The notes under the pieces: generated by a model
Told to the model about the DNA's origin: nothing
What the model saw: the letters and a program-made list of their open reading frames with translations, nothing else
The model's database searches: none
Origin: Micromussa lordhowensis
Lineage: Eukaryota > Cnidaria > Anthozoa > Scleractinia > Lobophylliidae
Reading direction: 5' to 3'
Assembly: GCA_964020085.1 (NCBI GenBank)
Contig: OZ026596.1
Coordinates: forward strand, 31,414,022-31,478,021
Length of the DNA stretch: 64,000 bases
Program-made: the position numbers and the translations under genes
Shown here: positions 12,718 to 23,618 of the stretch, piece by piece
How positions within the stretch are numbered: position 1 is the first letter of the stretch
Layout: each line of letters starts with the position of its first letter

Positions 12718-13028
12718 TTTGTAATATCTTAGTGCGCTGAGCAACTCGATCACAGTCACGTTCCAAATTTTTGCTTTTGCTGGATTGAGGAAACTTTCGA
12801 AATGATCAAATATCGACGTCGATTTCTATGTTTGGTATAGTGACATCACTCTAAATCACATGACGTTGACGTTGTCGAGGGCTATGTTCCTAATTTGGTA
12901 GTTTTCGTGACGTAGTTACATTATCGATTGCAGTCGTCATCTCCGAAGTTGTTTCGACCGTCAACGACAGTTGGCGGGAAACGGAAACCATCTTAAGCCG
13001 TTGAAATGCGTTTACGTTCGACAAAGAA
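12718..13028. promoter_or_regulatory. Divergent syntenin/POT1 promoter region
   Basis: Only 311 bp separate the syntenin ATG (minus, 12717) from the POT1 ATG (plus, 13029), so both 5' UTRs and core promoters must lie here. A perfect E2F-type match, TTGGCGGGAA, sits at 12971-12980, about 50 bp before the POT1 start. Several TGACG half-sites (for example TGACGTTGACG and GTGACGTAG) occur nearer the middle. No TATA box is evident. Binding is inferred from consensus matches only. Confidence 0.55.
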
Positions 13029-16000
13029 ATGGCTTTCTCAATTGGAAATGGACGCTATTACAAGCTTTTTCCTGGCAAAGCTCCACCGAGACGTGTGCTT
13101 GTTAAAGACATCAGCGAGCCAGGATTGCTGTCAAGGGCGTTCATACAAGGTTAGTACAAAAAAAACACTCGAAAAGTTAAACTATTGTGAGCATGGGAGG
13201 TTGTTTGGACAACCGCTACATGCGACATGCATGAAATGTCCACAGTTTAAGGAGGCACTCAGATGAGAATAATTTCGAAACTTAACTAAGGTAAAATTGA
13301 AAATATTTTATTTATGATTTTAGGTTTATTTATCCTTGCTCCCCTTATTTTACCCTAACGTCTTGCAGTGATGGGTATATCCCTGTGCAGGACCCCCCCC
13401 CCCCTCCCCCATAGATGTAGATGCGAAGGAGTCTGGAGATATGAGCCGTGGACGATAGTTCGGTTTAGAAGTTTTCAAATGTGCACCTAGGCATTTCTTC
13501 AGTTTTTGATCAATCAATCAGTGCTGTGAAATGCTGTGATTGGATGATCGTGGTGTTTTCCATAAGTACATTAATGACTTCATGTAAGTTATCTGCGGTT
13601 GAGTGTCGATCAATACCCTCGATCGACACTCCATCGACATCTGGACAGACACTTGGTTGACATCTTGATCAATATGTGGTTGACACTAGATTGATACTCG
13701 GTCAACACAATCAATACTCAATTTACACTCGATCAACAGTTGGTTGATAGTTAGCTGAGTGTCAAACGACTCATAAATATTGATTGACATGTGATGGCAT
13801 GTCTGTGCAAATTAGTTGACTCTCAACCAACTGTCGACTGAGATGTCAATTGTCATTGACTGAGTATTGATTGAGTGTTGATCAAGATGTGATCAAGTGT
13901 CAATTGAGGGTGTATCAATCAACACTCGGCAGCAGAAGCCTTTAGTACACATGTTCCAGTTTGTCTATTGAGTCGCTCCATCCTCTCACCATTTTTTTGT
14001 CATCCGGATACCAGTAAAAAACCCTGCACATTTCTGTTTGACAATGAAGTCCATACAAGTGAATATATGAAAGATCTGAAGACACAATTCATCATCAGAG
14101 TTACACATTCAACTTAAGCTGTTGTGGAATTAATTCCTGAAAAAATTCAGGCTTGAATGAAATTCAAATTTATGACCTCTGCGATACTGGTGTAGTGCTC
14201 TACCAGATATCAACCTACTGAGAGCTGACCACTTTGGGAGTCCGTAATATACACATAAATGGTGGAAAATACATGTACTAGTGAATGTATGAAAGATCAT
14301 ATATTTGAACTGTTAGAAAGAAAGGAATACATGTTTAGTGGGTATACCTCAAAATATCCAAAAAGTAAATGTTTACCAGGGACTCATTTAATTGCACAGC
14401 TAAAGGTTGCACCTTTTCTTTGTTTCAGGGACTGTTGAAAAAGTCTATCCCATAAAATGTTCGGAGAGATTTGGCAAGCTTTGCAAGATTCTGCTAAAGG
14501 AGGATGTGGAAAAATCGACAAAAAATTCTCAATTGGCAGTGATCAGTGCCTTCCTGTTAGGAGATCTGGCTGATGAAGGTTCTAGAATCTGTGAAGGTGA
14601 CCGTGTGGTGTTAGCGGAAGTGATTGTTGAATGTTCTCCAACTGGTGAACACCAGTTTCAGCTGATTGCATGGAGAGAAAAATCTCAAGTGTCAATCTGG
14701 GTGATTAATAACAAAGGAAAGGTTAGGGCAAACACTACAGGGGGAATAACTGCAACATCATCTGATGAGGTAGAGGAGCCGGAAATTACAAAACCTGCTG
14801 ATAACTATGATTTTAGTGCCAACTCAGTCAAAGACCTTAATGTGCTCTTTGAGTCATGTGAACATGACTTTTCAAAGTCAACATCCAAAGATGGAAAAGA
14901 TATCAGTGAACAAACTAAGCAAAAGGTCTTTGAAAAGAGGAAAGGAAAATTTCACCTCGGTCCTAAAGGAGTCACACCATCAACCTCGCATGTAAAAACA
15001 AGTTTTACCAATTTGACTGTCCTACTTGACAAGGGAGAGGCAAAAATGGCGATGAAAACATGTCAGGAGGACAAATATTATTCCAAAAGTCCAGCTGAGA
15101 ATGTTCACTCGAAGGGCAAGACAAGAAAAGAGAGCTGTGATTCTTGCAATAATATCAGCACTGAGCCTGGTACATGTACAACACCTATGCCAAATGCTAT
15201 AAGTGTGCCAAATGTGGGTACACCAAATACAGGTGTACCAGCATTTGGCACAAGAAATTCAAGAACACCAAGTGCAGGCACACCAAATGCAGGCACACCA
15301 AATGCATCCACAACAAGTGCAAGTGATAAGAATGTAAATGGAAGCCATGTATCACCTGTTTCTCATCACATACCAAGCGTAGAAGTTGAGAAAGGTGGAC
15401 AGTCATTGATCATGTCTCAAAAGACAAGCCCAGGAAGAGGAGCTGGATCTGTAAGCCTCGGCATACAAAGTACTAACTCTGATAAACTGTCCAAAATACA
15501 GTGCTGTCACATTGAGTTGACACCCTCCAGGGTGTCAACAAGAATTTGGAATGATGATCCCGTAGTGGGACAAACAAGAGATCAATCTCAGTCTGCATTA
15601 TCCAATGATTTGCCACAGCTTATGGCTACAAAGGCTGGCTGTTCATCATCAAATATCTGTCAGGAGGATAAAAGTCTCAAGAAAGGTATAACTACATGTA
15701 CATGTACATCTGTGATTGCATTATCCTTTCTAGGGTTAAGCCATAGCTGTTCACTAAGTACAGAACTGCACACTAATTGTAGTACTACAGTACATGTACT
15801 TTAGTGAAGGATCCCTGAGGCAAGGCTTTTCATTACTTCCTTCTGACCAATAATAAGTAAACCTAAAATTCTGCAAACACATTGTACTACATGTATAATC
15901 TGACAGATCCACTGTAGTTACATAACATGACATGTAGCTCAAATCAAAGTTTTGTTTCTTCAGGTCTTTTACTAAGTAATAGCACCCGTTGGGCAAGCAA

Positions 16001-19000
16001 AAGACTGAACCCACTTGCCGCCCCCAAAATTCAGTAGCCCTAGGCTATTGGACATTACTTGCATGCTGAACACCTGTTTGTAAGTGACATGTAAGTAATG
16101 TTGAATGCATCTCAAGCTGGGAGTAATTTTTAATATACGTGTAGGTGATTTCCAAGACAAGCCTAGTGAAGATTCTGTCATGCCAGATTTTGAGCAAGAG
16201 GAACATGTGTTTATGTCAGCCCGTAGGATGTCAGGTTCATCTGAAATTCAGCATGGTAGTCCTGCTAAAGGAACGTAAGTAACTTGTTCTACATGTATAT
16301 GTATGTATATTTTCATGATACATGTACATGTAGTTTTGCTTTCAAATGAGTGGCTGAAGGTTGGTGCACTTGCCTGGGTGATAGGAACAGCTGTAGGACT
16401 AAAAGCCCCTACTGCACTCTTTATGTTGCATTAAACACTTAATTGAGCGTGTGCCTCTGTGTATCCAGGAGCACTACTTTCAGTAAGAAAGCCCCCTGAT
16501 GGATGCTGCACCGTGACAGTCACTCACTTTAAATCTTCCTGAAAGCACCACATTAGTGTCAATAGGAAATAGCCAGTTGTCACATAATATGTAAGCCAGT
16601 CAATAGCTGTTATGGCAGTTGAGTCTGCGATCAAATGTTCTTTTGTTTAGAAATGCACGCAAACAAGGCGAAAGGGTCAATACAGAGCAGAATTGACCCT
16701 TTCGCCTCATTTACATGTAAAACCGCTGATAACTGCGATAACAGCTATTGTTAAGCTTCAGTCAAAAGAGAGTGAAAGTATCCAAGAGTGCAAACCCTCC
16801 ATCTTTCTTGCTCACTGACTCTTACCTACTCTCACCAAATTTCTACCTGTTTGCTCAAATGTGTTGAGAGTCAACATGAGATTTCACTCATCTATAATAT
16901 GGCTAGTGGTTAGTTCTGTTTAGCCAACTCATGTGCCCTTTTGTGTTATTTTAACCGATTCATGACTATTCCAAGGGTTTTATCAACGTTTTGATTGGGA
17001 GAGCAACTGACTTTCACGGTGGGTCAAAACGTTTTGATCTGAACTTCTATATAAGAAAGACTCTCCCACAGATGGTCAAACCAGGCGAGCAAAATCATCC
17101 TCATGGCTCGCCAATTTGCCTGGTGCATAGGATTCACTTGTCTACTGATCGAGCAAGTGTAACCTGACAAGATCTGGTGTGTGTGTGTGTGTGTGTGTCT
17201 GGGCAGGGAAGGACCCATCAAGTTACCCCAGAAAGAAATAAAGTTGATAAAGTTGATAAAGAAAGTTGTTCTTTTATTGAGCTGAAAGAGGTTACCCGGT
17301 ATCATAACAGAAAGGGGAAAAAGGCTGGTAAATTATAAATTTCTTTTAACAGGGTAATAACCCAAGGGGATTTGGTGTATCGGCAGTATTGCCTACTACT
17401 GTCATCCAAACATTTATTAAAAAATTATTATAATTTCTATTTCACGGGTGCTATGTACATTTAGCGCAACTCACTACCTAAATTACCATGACCTGCTCCC
17501 ATACTGGCCTCGTAGCTCAGTCGGTAGAGTATCGGTAGATCTAATCCGATTTGGTGTATTGGCTGTACTGCCTACATGTACTTTTCGCACCCAAACATTT
17601 ATTGAAAAATTATTATAAAAGGGAAATTATAGTACTAGATAAATTGCAAATTAGGTTTACTTGTCCTTTGAAAAGTAAGCTATATTTGGATACCACACTT
17701 GCAAATGCTGTATACTGCAGTATGAACATGTGCTATTTTATTGGTATGTTGTGTTGCCCAAGACAGTGAAGTGTATCTTGTAGGGCAGGAAAAAAAAATT
17801 AATCCAGTTGCCCAGTGGGCCAGCACATTTCAGTTTTCAGTTGCCCTGACTAAAATATTACATGCCCAATAGGTGCACAGTGTTCATACCTTATCAACTA
17901 CTTGCAGTCTTAAGTTCTGGAATTGTTTTTAATTGGAAATTATTTGCAACAAGACTACTGAAGTTAAGTTCACTTGCCCACTGGACCACCAAACTTCCAG
18001 TTTCACTTGTCCAAGAGGAATCTTTACTTTCCCCAGGTAATCGCACCTGGGTTTTTTCTGCCATGGACTCTTGGCAACTGGTGATGGTGTTTTCAATGTC
18101 CGACATTCCATTTTTCATTCTCCTTAGTCAGCAAAACTGACCAGCTCCTCTTACCTACCCCCTCCCCCTACTCCCCATCCTTAGGTTTGGGAAGGGGGAC
18201 TTTCTTTGTGAAAGTCACGCGTCCTGTCATCTTATAAATTTGCTTTTATTTGCAGGACTGAAAAGAACCCTAGGATTCCCCATCGTTTGAAAACTACAGA
18301 TGAGGATTTACAACCTCCGTCTAGTGTCAGGACTATGATTCCTGATGACTACACTCCGGCATCAAGTCTTCTTGCAAACCAGGACTCTAGTGACAGAGGT
18401 TAGTAGCATGTACCTTCTTTGACACGTGAACTGGAAAATTTCGACGTTTGACAATAAAAGAGCTAGATAGAAGTACAAGTGATGACCAGATCATTCTACT
18501 TGTGGTCAGTTCAAGTTATGACTTGCGTTTAGCTATTGCCTGTGGGTAGTCTCCTCCGCAGCCGTTGTTAGGGCCGTCACGCAACGCTTCTCCCCCACTA
18601 ACGGCTGCTTAAACCGTCAGTGGGGGAGAACCGTTGCGTGACGACCCTAAAAACGGCTGCGGAGGAGACTAGCCTGTGGGAGGCATGGTGGTCTGATAGT
18701 TAGCGCGTTCGTCTTCGGAACGAGCGGTCCGGGTTCGAGTCCTAGCTAGGGTCACTGTTGTCTTCTTGGGCAAGACACTACTCTTGAGCACAGTGCCTCA
18801 CTCCACTCAGGTGTATGAACGGGTACCGGCGAATTTAATGCGGTTGGGTAACCCTGCGATGGACTAGCATCCCAACCAGGGGGGAGCAGAAGTATTATGA
18901 CTCACTTCATGCTACAGAAACCAGGATAAGCTCTGGCCTGAAGGGCCACTTGGCTCGTATGAAGACGTTACCTTAGCTTTTGCATGGTATTTTCAGTGCA

Positions 19001-20634
19001 ATCAAATTGCCAAGAACTCGTGGATGCACAGAAATCCTTTTCATTTTTCAAAACTGGAATTCCAACGTTAGCTGGCGCTACAAGGCCAACTGAAAGAGAA
19101 TTTGGAATGCTTGGAAAAATCGCTGAAAACAACAGTTGAACCCCATCAATCCAGTCACCGACGGGCTACAAAAATCTGGCCTGGTATTAGGGGAGTGGCT
19201 GTGTTAAAGGGCTTCTTTAAATAAGAAAATGACTGACTGAACTTTGATATCAGGCCAGAATAAAAGCTCAGTCAGTCATCAGGCTGTAATATAAATAAGG
19301 TTGCCGTAATGGTATTAGCGGGTGGCCGCTAATACCGGGGTTCGACTGCTGTTACGATTTCCACTCCCTTAAAAATTTTGCACAATACTGTAAGGCTTGT
19401 CTTATATTGGTCACGGTATTTTTGGTGGTTCTGTTGTTTGAATGAAGCTACTTTATCGCTACTTTTATCAAAACTGCAGAGTAAAAACTCCCGTGATAGT
19501 CTTATGTCTAGTTCCCTTTGAAGGTCAGCTAAATCTTATTGTTTTTTTCATTTTCATCCTCTCGAAGGTGTCAAGAGATCCCCCGTGCGCTTGTCGCTTG
19601 ATCCCAAACGCCTGAAAACATCCCCAGTCCCCTCGCATCAAGCACCATCGCCTGATCGAGCTGGCAATACGTTTAGTGACCATAGCAGACGGAGATCGCC
19701 CCGGGCGGCAGCACATTATACCGTGCCGCCTGGGTACACTACCCTCGTTAATCTACAAGCTGATACCACGGTAAACGTGTATGGTGTTGTGAAACTGTTT
19801 AAGCCGGCGTGGAAGTGTCGGGGGACTGATATGTGTTCCGTGCTGGTGCTAATGGATCCGACCATTGCTGAATCTAGTTCTGGTCTTGAGTGTATCTCAT
19901 TCCAGCCTAGCGTCTCCCGTCTCCCTGCTGTGCACAGGGTCGGAGACATCGTCCGCCTCCACCGTATCAAGATATCTCAGTACCAGGGGCGGCTCCAAGC
20001 CAAGTCCACGCGCGGATTTGCGGCGATTGTGTTCGACAGGGAAACCGAGTTGCCGGTGACGGCAGAGATGGCTCGTGTGTCCAGCTCCACGTTTACGCTG
20101 ACACAAAGCGATAAAGAAACCGTGGAAAGCTTGAAAAATTGGTGCGACGTTCACCCCGTTCTGTTTCCTCCGGGCAACCAAATTACGCTGTCCCAAATCT
20201 ACCCGGACTCCTACTTTGACCTAACATGCCAGGTACTTGGTTTCGCGTCGCACCGTACGCTGGACTGCGTGGTTCTTTACGTGACAGATGGCACCCAGCC
20301 TGTACACGACCTACGCAAGTGCACAGGCGACGAGTACTTGGTTGAACCTCTATGTAATCGCTCAAGCCGTGATGATGATGTAACCTCCGTGTTCTTGTAC
20401 GGCTCACACTCCGAAGTGGCCCGCCTGTTGGTGAAGAAAGATGGATATGTCATCCTCCACAATGTACATTCTCAGGTGCTGAAACCGGGCGGGTCTGTTT
20501 GCAGCGTACTGGATGTCGTTAAGCCTTATTTAGAGTTGTGCGTGCACAGGGGTTCGGCCTTTGGGCGTGGCATCTCAGTTCTGTCCGCCGACTCACGGGA
20601 AGTGAACCAATTGAAGAGGCAACAGAACTTATGA
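13029..20634 (+). CDS. POT1: Protection of telomeres 1-like protein (5 exons, 905 aa)
   Basis: Exons: 13029-13149, 14429-15685, 16145-16274, 18256-18398 and 19568-20634. All are GT-AG, the phases join, and the sum is 2718 nt. Residues about 41-122 form an extra N-terminal OB-like domain (GTVEKVYPIK to HQFQLIAW). A long Ser/Thr-rich linker follows, with GTPNAG-type repeats coded near 15190-15330. Residues about 605-745 match the Telo_bind OB1 fold (YTTLVNLQ, VNVYGVVKLFKP, GDIVRLHRIKI). About 755-890 match OB2 (YFDLTCQVLG, RGSAFGRGISVLS). The family caps the telomeric single-stranded 3' overhang in shelterin. The frame stops at QLKRQQNL, where vertebrate POT1 continues into the TPP1-binding OB3 region. 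No such exon was found downstream, so this may be a short isoform, a lost domain or an undetected exon. The first ATG (13006) is in another frame. The ATG at 13029 joins the conserved exon in frame. Confidence 0.85.
13601..13928. repeat. Degenerate GTTGACACTCGATCAA foldback array
   Basis: About 330 bp in POT1 intron 1 are built from short degenerate units around TTGACACTCGATCAA. Units in the left half are mostly in one orientation and those in the right half are inverted. The outer ends pair (GAGTGTCGATCAATACCCTC against GAGGGTGTATCAATCAACAC). It looks like a large imperfect palindrome made from minisatellite units. Confidence 0.6.
14120..14260 (-). repeat. Degenerate tRNA-derived SINE
   Basis: Read on the minus strand, this has an A-box-like stretch (TCAGTAGGTTGATATCTGG) followed by GTAGAGCACTACACC and a decayed B box (AGGTCATAAATTTGAAT). 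A small hairpin, GCCTGAATTTTTTCAGG, follows. The B box has lost the canonical GGTTCGA, so it is an old copy in POT1 intron 1. Confidence 0.5.
16601..16750. repeat. Foldback element in POT1 intron 3
   Basis: CAATAGCTGTTAT at about 16601 is mirrored by ATAACAGCTATTG ending at 16750. A strong inner hairpin is formed by AGGCGAAAGGGTCAAT and ATTGACCCTTTCGCCT. It is MITE-like. Confidence 0.65.
17018..17150 (+). repeat. Dispersed repeat family R1, copy 1
   Basis: The segment with GGTCAAAACGTTTTGA, then TGAACTTCT, a TAAGAAA run and GGTCAAACCAGGCGAGC matches copies at about 28335-28460 (plus) and 47258-47390 (minus). The shared order is a capped GGCAAAAC segment, an AGAAAA block and a TCAAAC(C/T)GGG segment. 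The class is unknown. It has no coding capacity. Confidence 0.55.
17177..17198. repeat. (GT)11 microsatellite
   Basis: Eleven uninterrupted GT dinucleotides lie in POT1 intron 3, directly after the R1 repeat. Confidence 0.95.
17345..17625. repeat. Duplicated segment with tRNA-like A-box fragment
   Basis: GATTTGGTGTATCGGCAGTA...CCAAACATTTATT at about 17359-17420 recurs as GATTTGGTGTATTGGCTGTA...CCCAAACATTTATT at about 17548-17615. Between them is CTCGTAGCTCAGTCGGTAGAG, a tRNA A-box-like head with no B box after it. This looks like partial tRNA-derived SINE material, not a working tRNA gene. Confidence 0.5.
18547..18671. mobile_element. MITE with 20-bp perfect TIRs and 9-bp target duplication
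   Basis: The element begins TAGTCTCCTCCGCAGCCGTT and ends with its exact reverse complement. It is flanked on both sides by GCCTGTGGG (18538-18546 and 18672-18680). An inner inverted pair (CTCCCCCACTAACGG and its partner CCGTCAGTGGGGGAG) gives a nearly complete hairpin. A 9-bp duplication is typical of Mutator-like elements. The right-hand duplicate is the start of the neighbouring SINE. Confidence 0.85.
18672..18972 (+). repeat. tRNA-derived SINE
   Basis: An A-box-like TGGTCTGATAGTTAGCG is followed by a good B box, GGTTCGAGTCC, about 35 bp later. The widespread SINE core starting TTGGGCAAGACACT comes next, then a tail with TAATGCGGTTGGGTAACCC. It lies in POT1 intron 4, plus strand. The MITE at 18547-18671 sits at its 5' edge. 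A decayed relative is at about 45878-46110. Confidence 0.75.
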
Positions 20635-21267
20635 TTTACCAGGAACGCGCTTAAGTTTCCGCTGTCTTCGTATCACCAAACGTTTTGTTCTCGCTTCTCC
20701 TTGTGTAAATACCCTCCTGCAGTCGTACAGTTGTGTGAAGTTGTATTTCTTGTATTTCTAGATTGTGTGAGTTGAAGTTGTATTTATTTTTGTACATCTT
20801 GTTAAGCTCATCTCCAAATGCAATGACCTCGTGTAGATGAAACTCCGATATTTCTTTATTTCATATATATAACTCCGAACTCATCGAAGATGCTAAACTA
20901 TATCTTACAAGTGCGGTGATCACATTTTTGTGTTCATGTGTTTTCTTGATATAAGAAAGCAATTTAAAGGTGTCAATCCGAACAGTTATGTCAGCTAGCA
21001 GAAATATAATTAGGTCGGCTCTTTAAAAGTTGATTTTTTTTCTTTAGCAAGTAGCAGGTTTTAATTCTCTTTTCAAAGTTCGTGAATTCACAATCTTGTT
21101 CAAGAATGAAAAAGGTGGGCTAGAAAGGGCCCTGCTAGCAAGGTGTTGATATTCGTCATGAACTCATGTAGAATGGCTTTTCTATATACGCTGTACAAGA
21201 AACCATAAATCTACATTGCATATATTCATAAAGAGACTAGTTCTCACTTCCCTCTAATGAGTGAGCA
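20635..21267. other. POT1 3' flank
   Basis: Probable 3' UTR and intergenic DNA. I searched it for a POT1 C-terminal (OB3-like) exon on the plus strand and saw no protein-like frame with a good acceptor. Confidence 0.4.
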
Positions 21268-21579
21268 CAGGAGCCCATCACTAGGAGCGTGTAACTGCCA
21301 TACTTAGCCTATGTCACGACATTTATACAACCGGTCTATTTTTAGACTTCTTTTCCCGCGGTCAGTTCCGGTCTACAGGAGCGCACATCGGTAAATGAAA
21401 TAAAAAGGTGGCCTCACTTAATCTTTCGGTGAAATGATGACGTCAGTTGACGTCCGAGCTTGTGGTTGGTCTTTGAGGTTCCTGCAGGGGTCTGAATTCG
21501 CGATAAATTCAAACTAAAAATAGATTGCTCCGTGAAAACGCCGTGACAGGAATAGCACGCTCCTAGTAATGGGCTCCTG
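21268..21579. mobile_element. TIR element family T1, copy 1
   Basis: CAGGAGCCCATCACTAGGAG at 21268 is mirrored by CTCCTAGTAATGGGCTCCTG ending at 21579. An internal GGTCTATTTTTAGACTTC block is shared with copy 2 at 62201-62538. Flanks GTGAGCA and GAGAGCA could be a 7-bp target duplication with one change. It is non-autonomous, with no transposase frame. Confidence 0.8.
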
Positions 21580-21730
21580 GAGAGCAATTGTGTCGAACAT
21601 TCCTGTTCTGGGAAAATTCTGGGTTTTGTAATGGAGAGCTCCATGGGATTTGGGAACGGGGATTTTCGATCCAGTGAACATATCCTCGGACATTTGACTA
21701 ACTTGATCTGCCCCTCCCCCTCAGTTTGAC

Positions 21731-22752
21731 TTAAGGTGGATCGTACCAGTTTTCTCGCGCGGGGAGTAGATCACCATCGTGCGTCACGCGTGAGAAACAC
21801 GAACGACAGAGCCGCGAGATTTAAAAACAAATATGGCGGCGCGCGGCTGTTTTCGCCCAAGGTCACTTTTGTACTGTTGGAGACGAAATTCGCATATAAA
21901 GGAGGCTTAACCTGCTGGAACAACTTAAGTCAATTCTGTGTATTTAAAGAAAAATTGTTTCGGGAATCCAGTGTTTCCCAAATTTCAAAGGAAACTCGAT
22001 CGATCGTGCAGCCACCGAGAACGTATTAAGGACTCGTAAAACATAGCAAATCTACCCAGAATTTGTGTAAAAATCCCACAGAGTAAGCCCAGGAGGTTGT
22101 CTTTAACGACAACTACAACTGCAACTACAACTGTGAGTAATGTTTAGCATCAAACGACAGCAAGCAAAACAAAACGCCTGTTCGAAGCACGCTCGCCCGC
22201 GCGGGCACACGAAGCTCTGCTGATCTTTGGATTTTTGAATGCGAGTCTACGCGCGTGGGAATAACGGAACTCGCGAAGGCTTTTGCATGAAAACAAGCCC
22301 CGTGACCCCTTCTTTTTATTGTTTTAATATAATGTTATCATTGAGAGCAAACGTCAGAAAAAAAAATTAAAAAAATTCTACGAAAGGAAATTTGCACTCT
22401 GTGCAAATTGTCGTTTTTCCAAGTTTACAAGAAATCGGCTCCGTAAATTTTTTAAAAATTGTTGTGCATTTCCCTTTTCAGATGCCAAAAGCTATGGTTT
22501 AAAAAAAACTTGGGGTCACCGGGTTAATTTTTAGCTATTAGTGACATTAGGGAAAAAATCAGGTCTGGAAAATCCTTTGGGAATGTTGCCTTGGTAACTG
22601 CTGACAACAACATAACAGCTGTTTTAGGTAAAGTATAAATTATATAATCCAAATTTACAACAGTATTACAGTGGCCCTGGTCTGCCTTTTCGTTCTATTC
22701 TTACAAAGTTATGAGCCGTCAAAAACCTGAAAACTGGTACGACCCACCTTTA
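21731..22752. mobile_element. 1-kb TIR element, family T2
   Basis: TTAAGGTGGATCGTACCAGT at 21731 is mirrored by ACTGGTACGACCCACCTTTA ending at 22752. The inner part shares GGGGTCACCG and a GGTAAC-type stretch with the elements at 32202-32583 and 51822-52370, which have similar AAGGTGGCTC ends. A 97-codon open frame inside has no recognisable protein and is a chance frame. Confidence 0.7.
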
Positions 22753-23618
22753 TAATAAGTTGTTGATATTAGGGAGAGGTAGGGGACGAAATTATAGTGA
22801 AGCTACAAGGTAACAAAAGACAACGCCTTTCTTTGTATATCAAAAGTAAGGGCACTGAAAAGGGTTTGCGCTCGTTTGCACTGGGTTGAAAGATAAGTAC
22901 AAATTTCCAGGGATGTACGAATAGTACTTGCAACACAAATATTGAAAGCGGATGTTAAAGGGAGAACTAAACCTATCTTCCACTTCTTATTTTTTCCATG
23001 TATGCCCCGTCGGCAGGCCAGGGGGCATTTTGATTAGTACGACCCTAAAAAGATGAAGAAAGCCTTTCCGAAAGAGGCTGTGCCCACTGCCCTCCGTAGC
23101 CTTTTCAAAGATTTTGGCACTCAGCCCTACCCCCTGGGGGATGGACTGTCTCGTGACTCCGCTCTGGGGGTGTCACGCAGGGGTCAACACCATTGATGAA
23201 TTTGCATACCGTATTTGTACAGCGATGTTCTTCAGCCTATCCTAAGTTGAGATACTGCGGCTGCTGCGCTTAATAGCTCTGTATTCCCTGGTTCAACTCG
23301 GCGAAAGATCTTCATTCGAAACCTGAAAAATCGTTGAATGACATTACCATTCGCCTGGGACATCTTCGGCAGCGTACTCATTTTTGGGAGCGGTTTAAGA
23401 GCGGTTTATAATTTTCTGTCCGACCGAGTAATCGTCCGACGAGAAGTGCAACGGCTGTGAAGGCGAAGAAAAGACTCAAATCGAGTTCACTGCGGATTAT
23501 ACCTTTGTTTGGTTTTTCAATATATTACATGAAGGCATTCGAGGAGACTTTCCGCAGTCTGGATTAATATTGGGTCAGTGTATTATCGTAGTATTGGACG
23601 GTGCGCGCAGTTGTAACC
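22753..23618. other. Upstream region of the alpha-2/delta gene
   Basis: No coding exon is supported. It presumably includes the promoter and 5' UTR of the gene starting at 23619. No TATA box or clear consensus site was recognised. Confidence 0.35.

Noticed and set aside
13006..13266. 86-codon frame starting at the first ATG of the POT1 region
   Set aside because: It is out of frame with the conserved exon 2. The ATG at 13029 joins exon 2 correctly through the donor at 13150.
15105..15406. Minus-strand frames of 68-69 codons with repeated GVP/LVCLH patterns
   Set aside because: They are antisense readings of the GTPNAG repeat in POT1 exon 2.
17504..17540. Possible tRNA gene (CTCGTAGCTCAGTCGGTAGAG)
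   Set aside because: Only the A-box half is present; no anticodon stem or B box follows at the right distance.
18680..18752. Possible functional tRNA gene with good B box
   Set aside because: It continues straight into a SINE core (TTGGGCAAGACACT), and the acceptor stem does not close, so it is a SINE head.
21736..22029. 97-codon frame
   Set aside because: It lies inside the TIR element 21731-22752 and resembles no protein.
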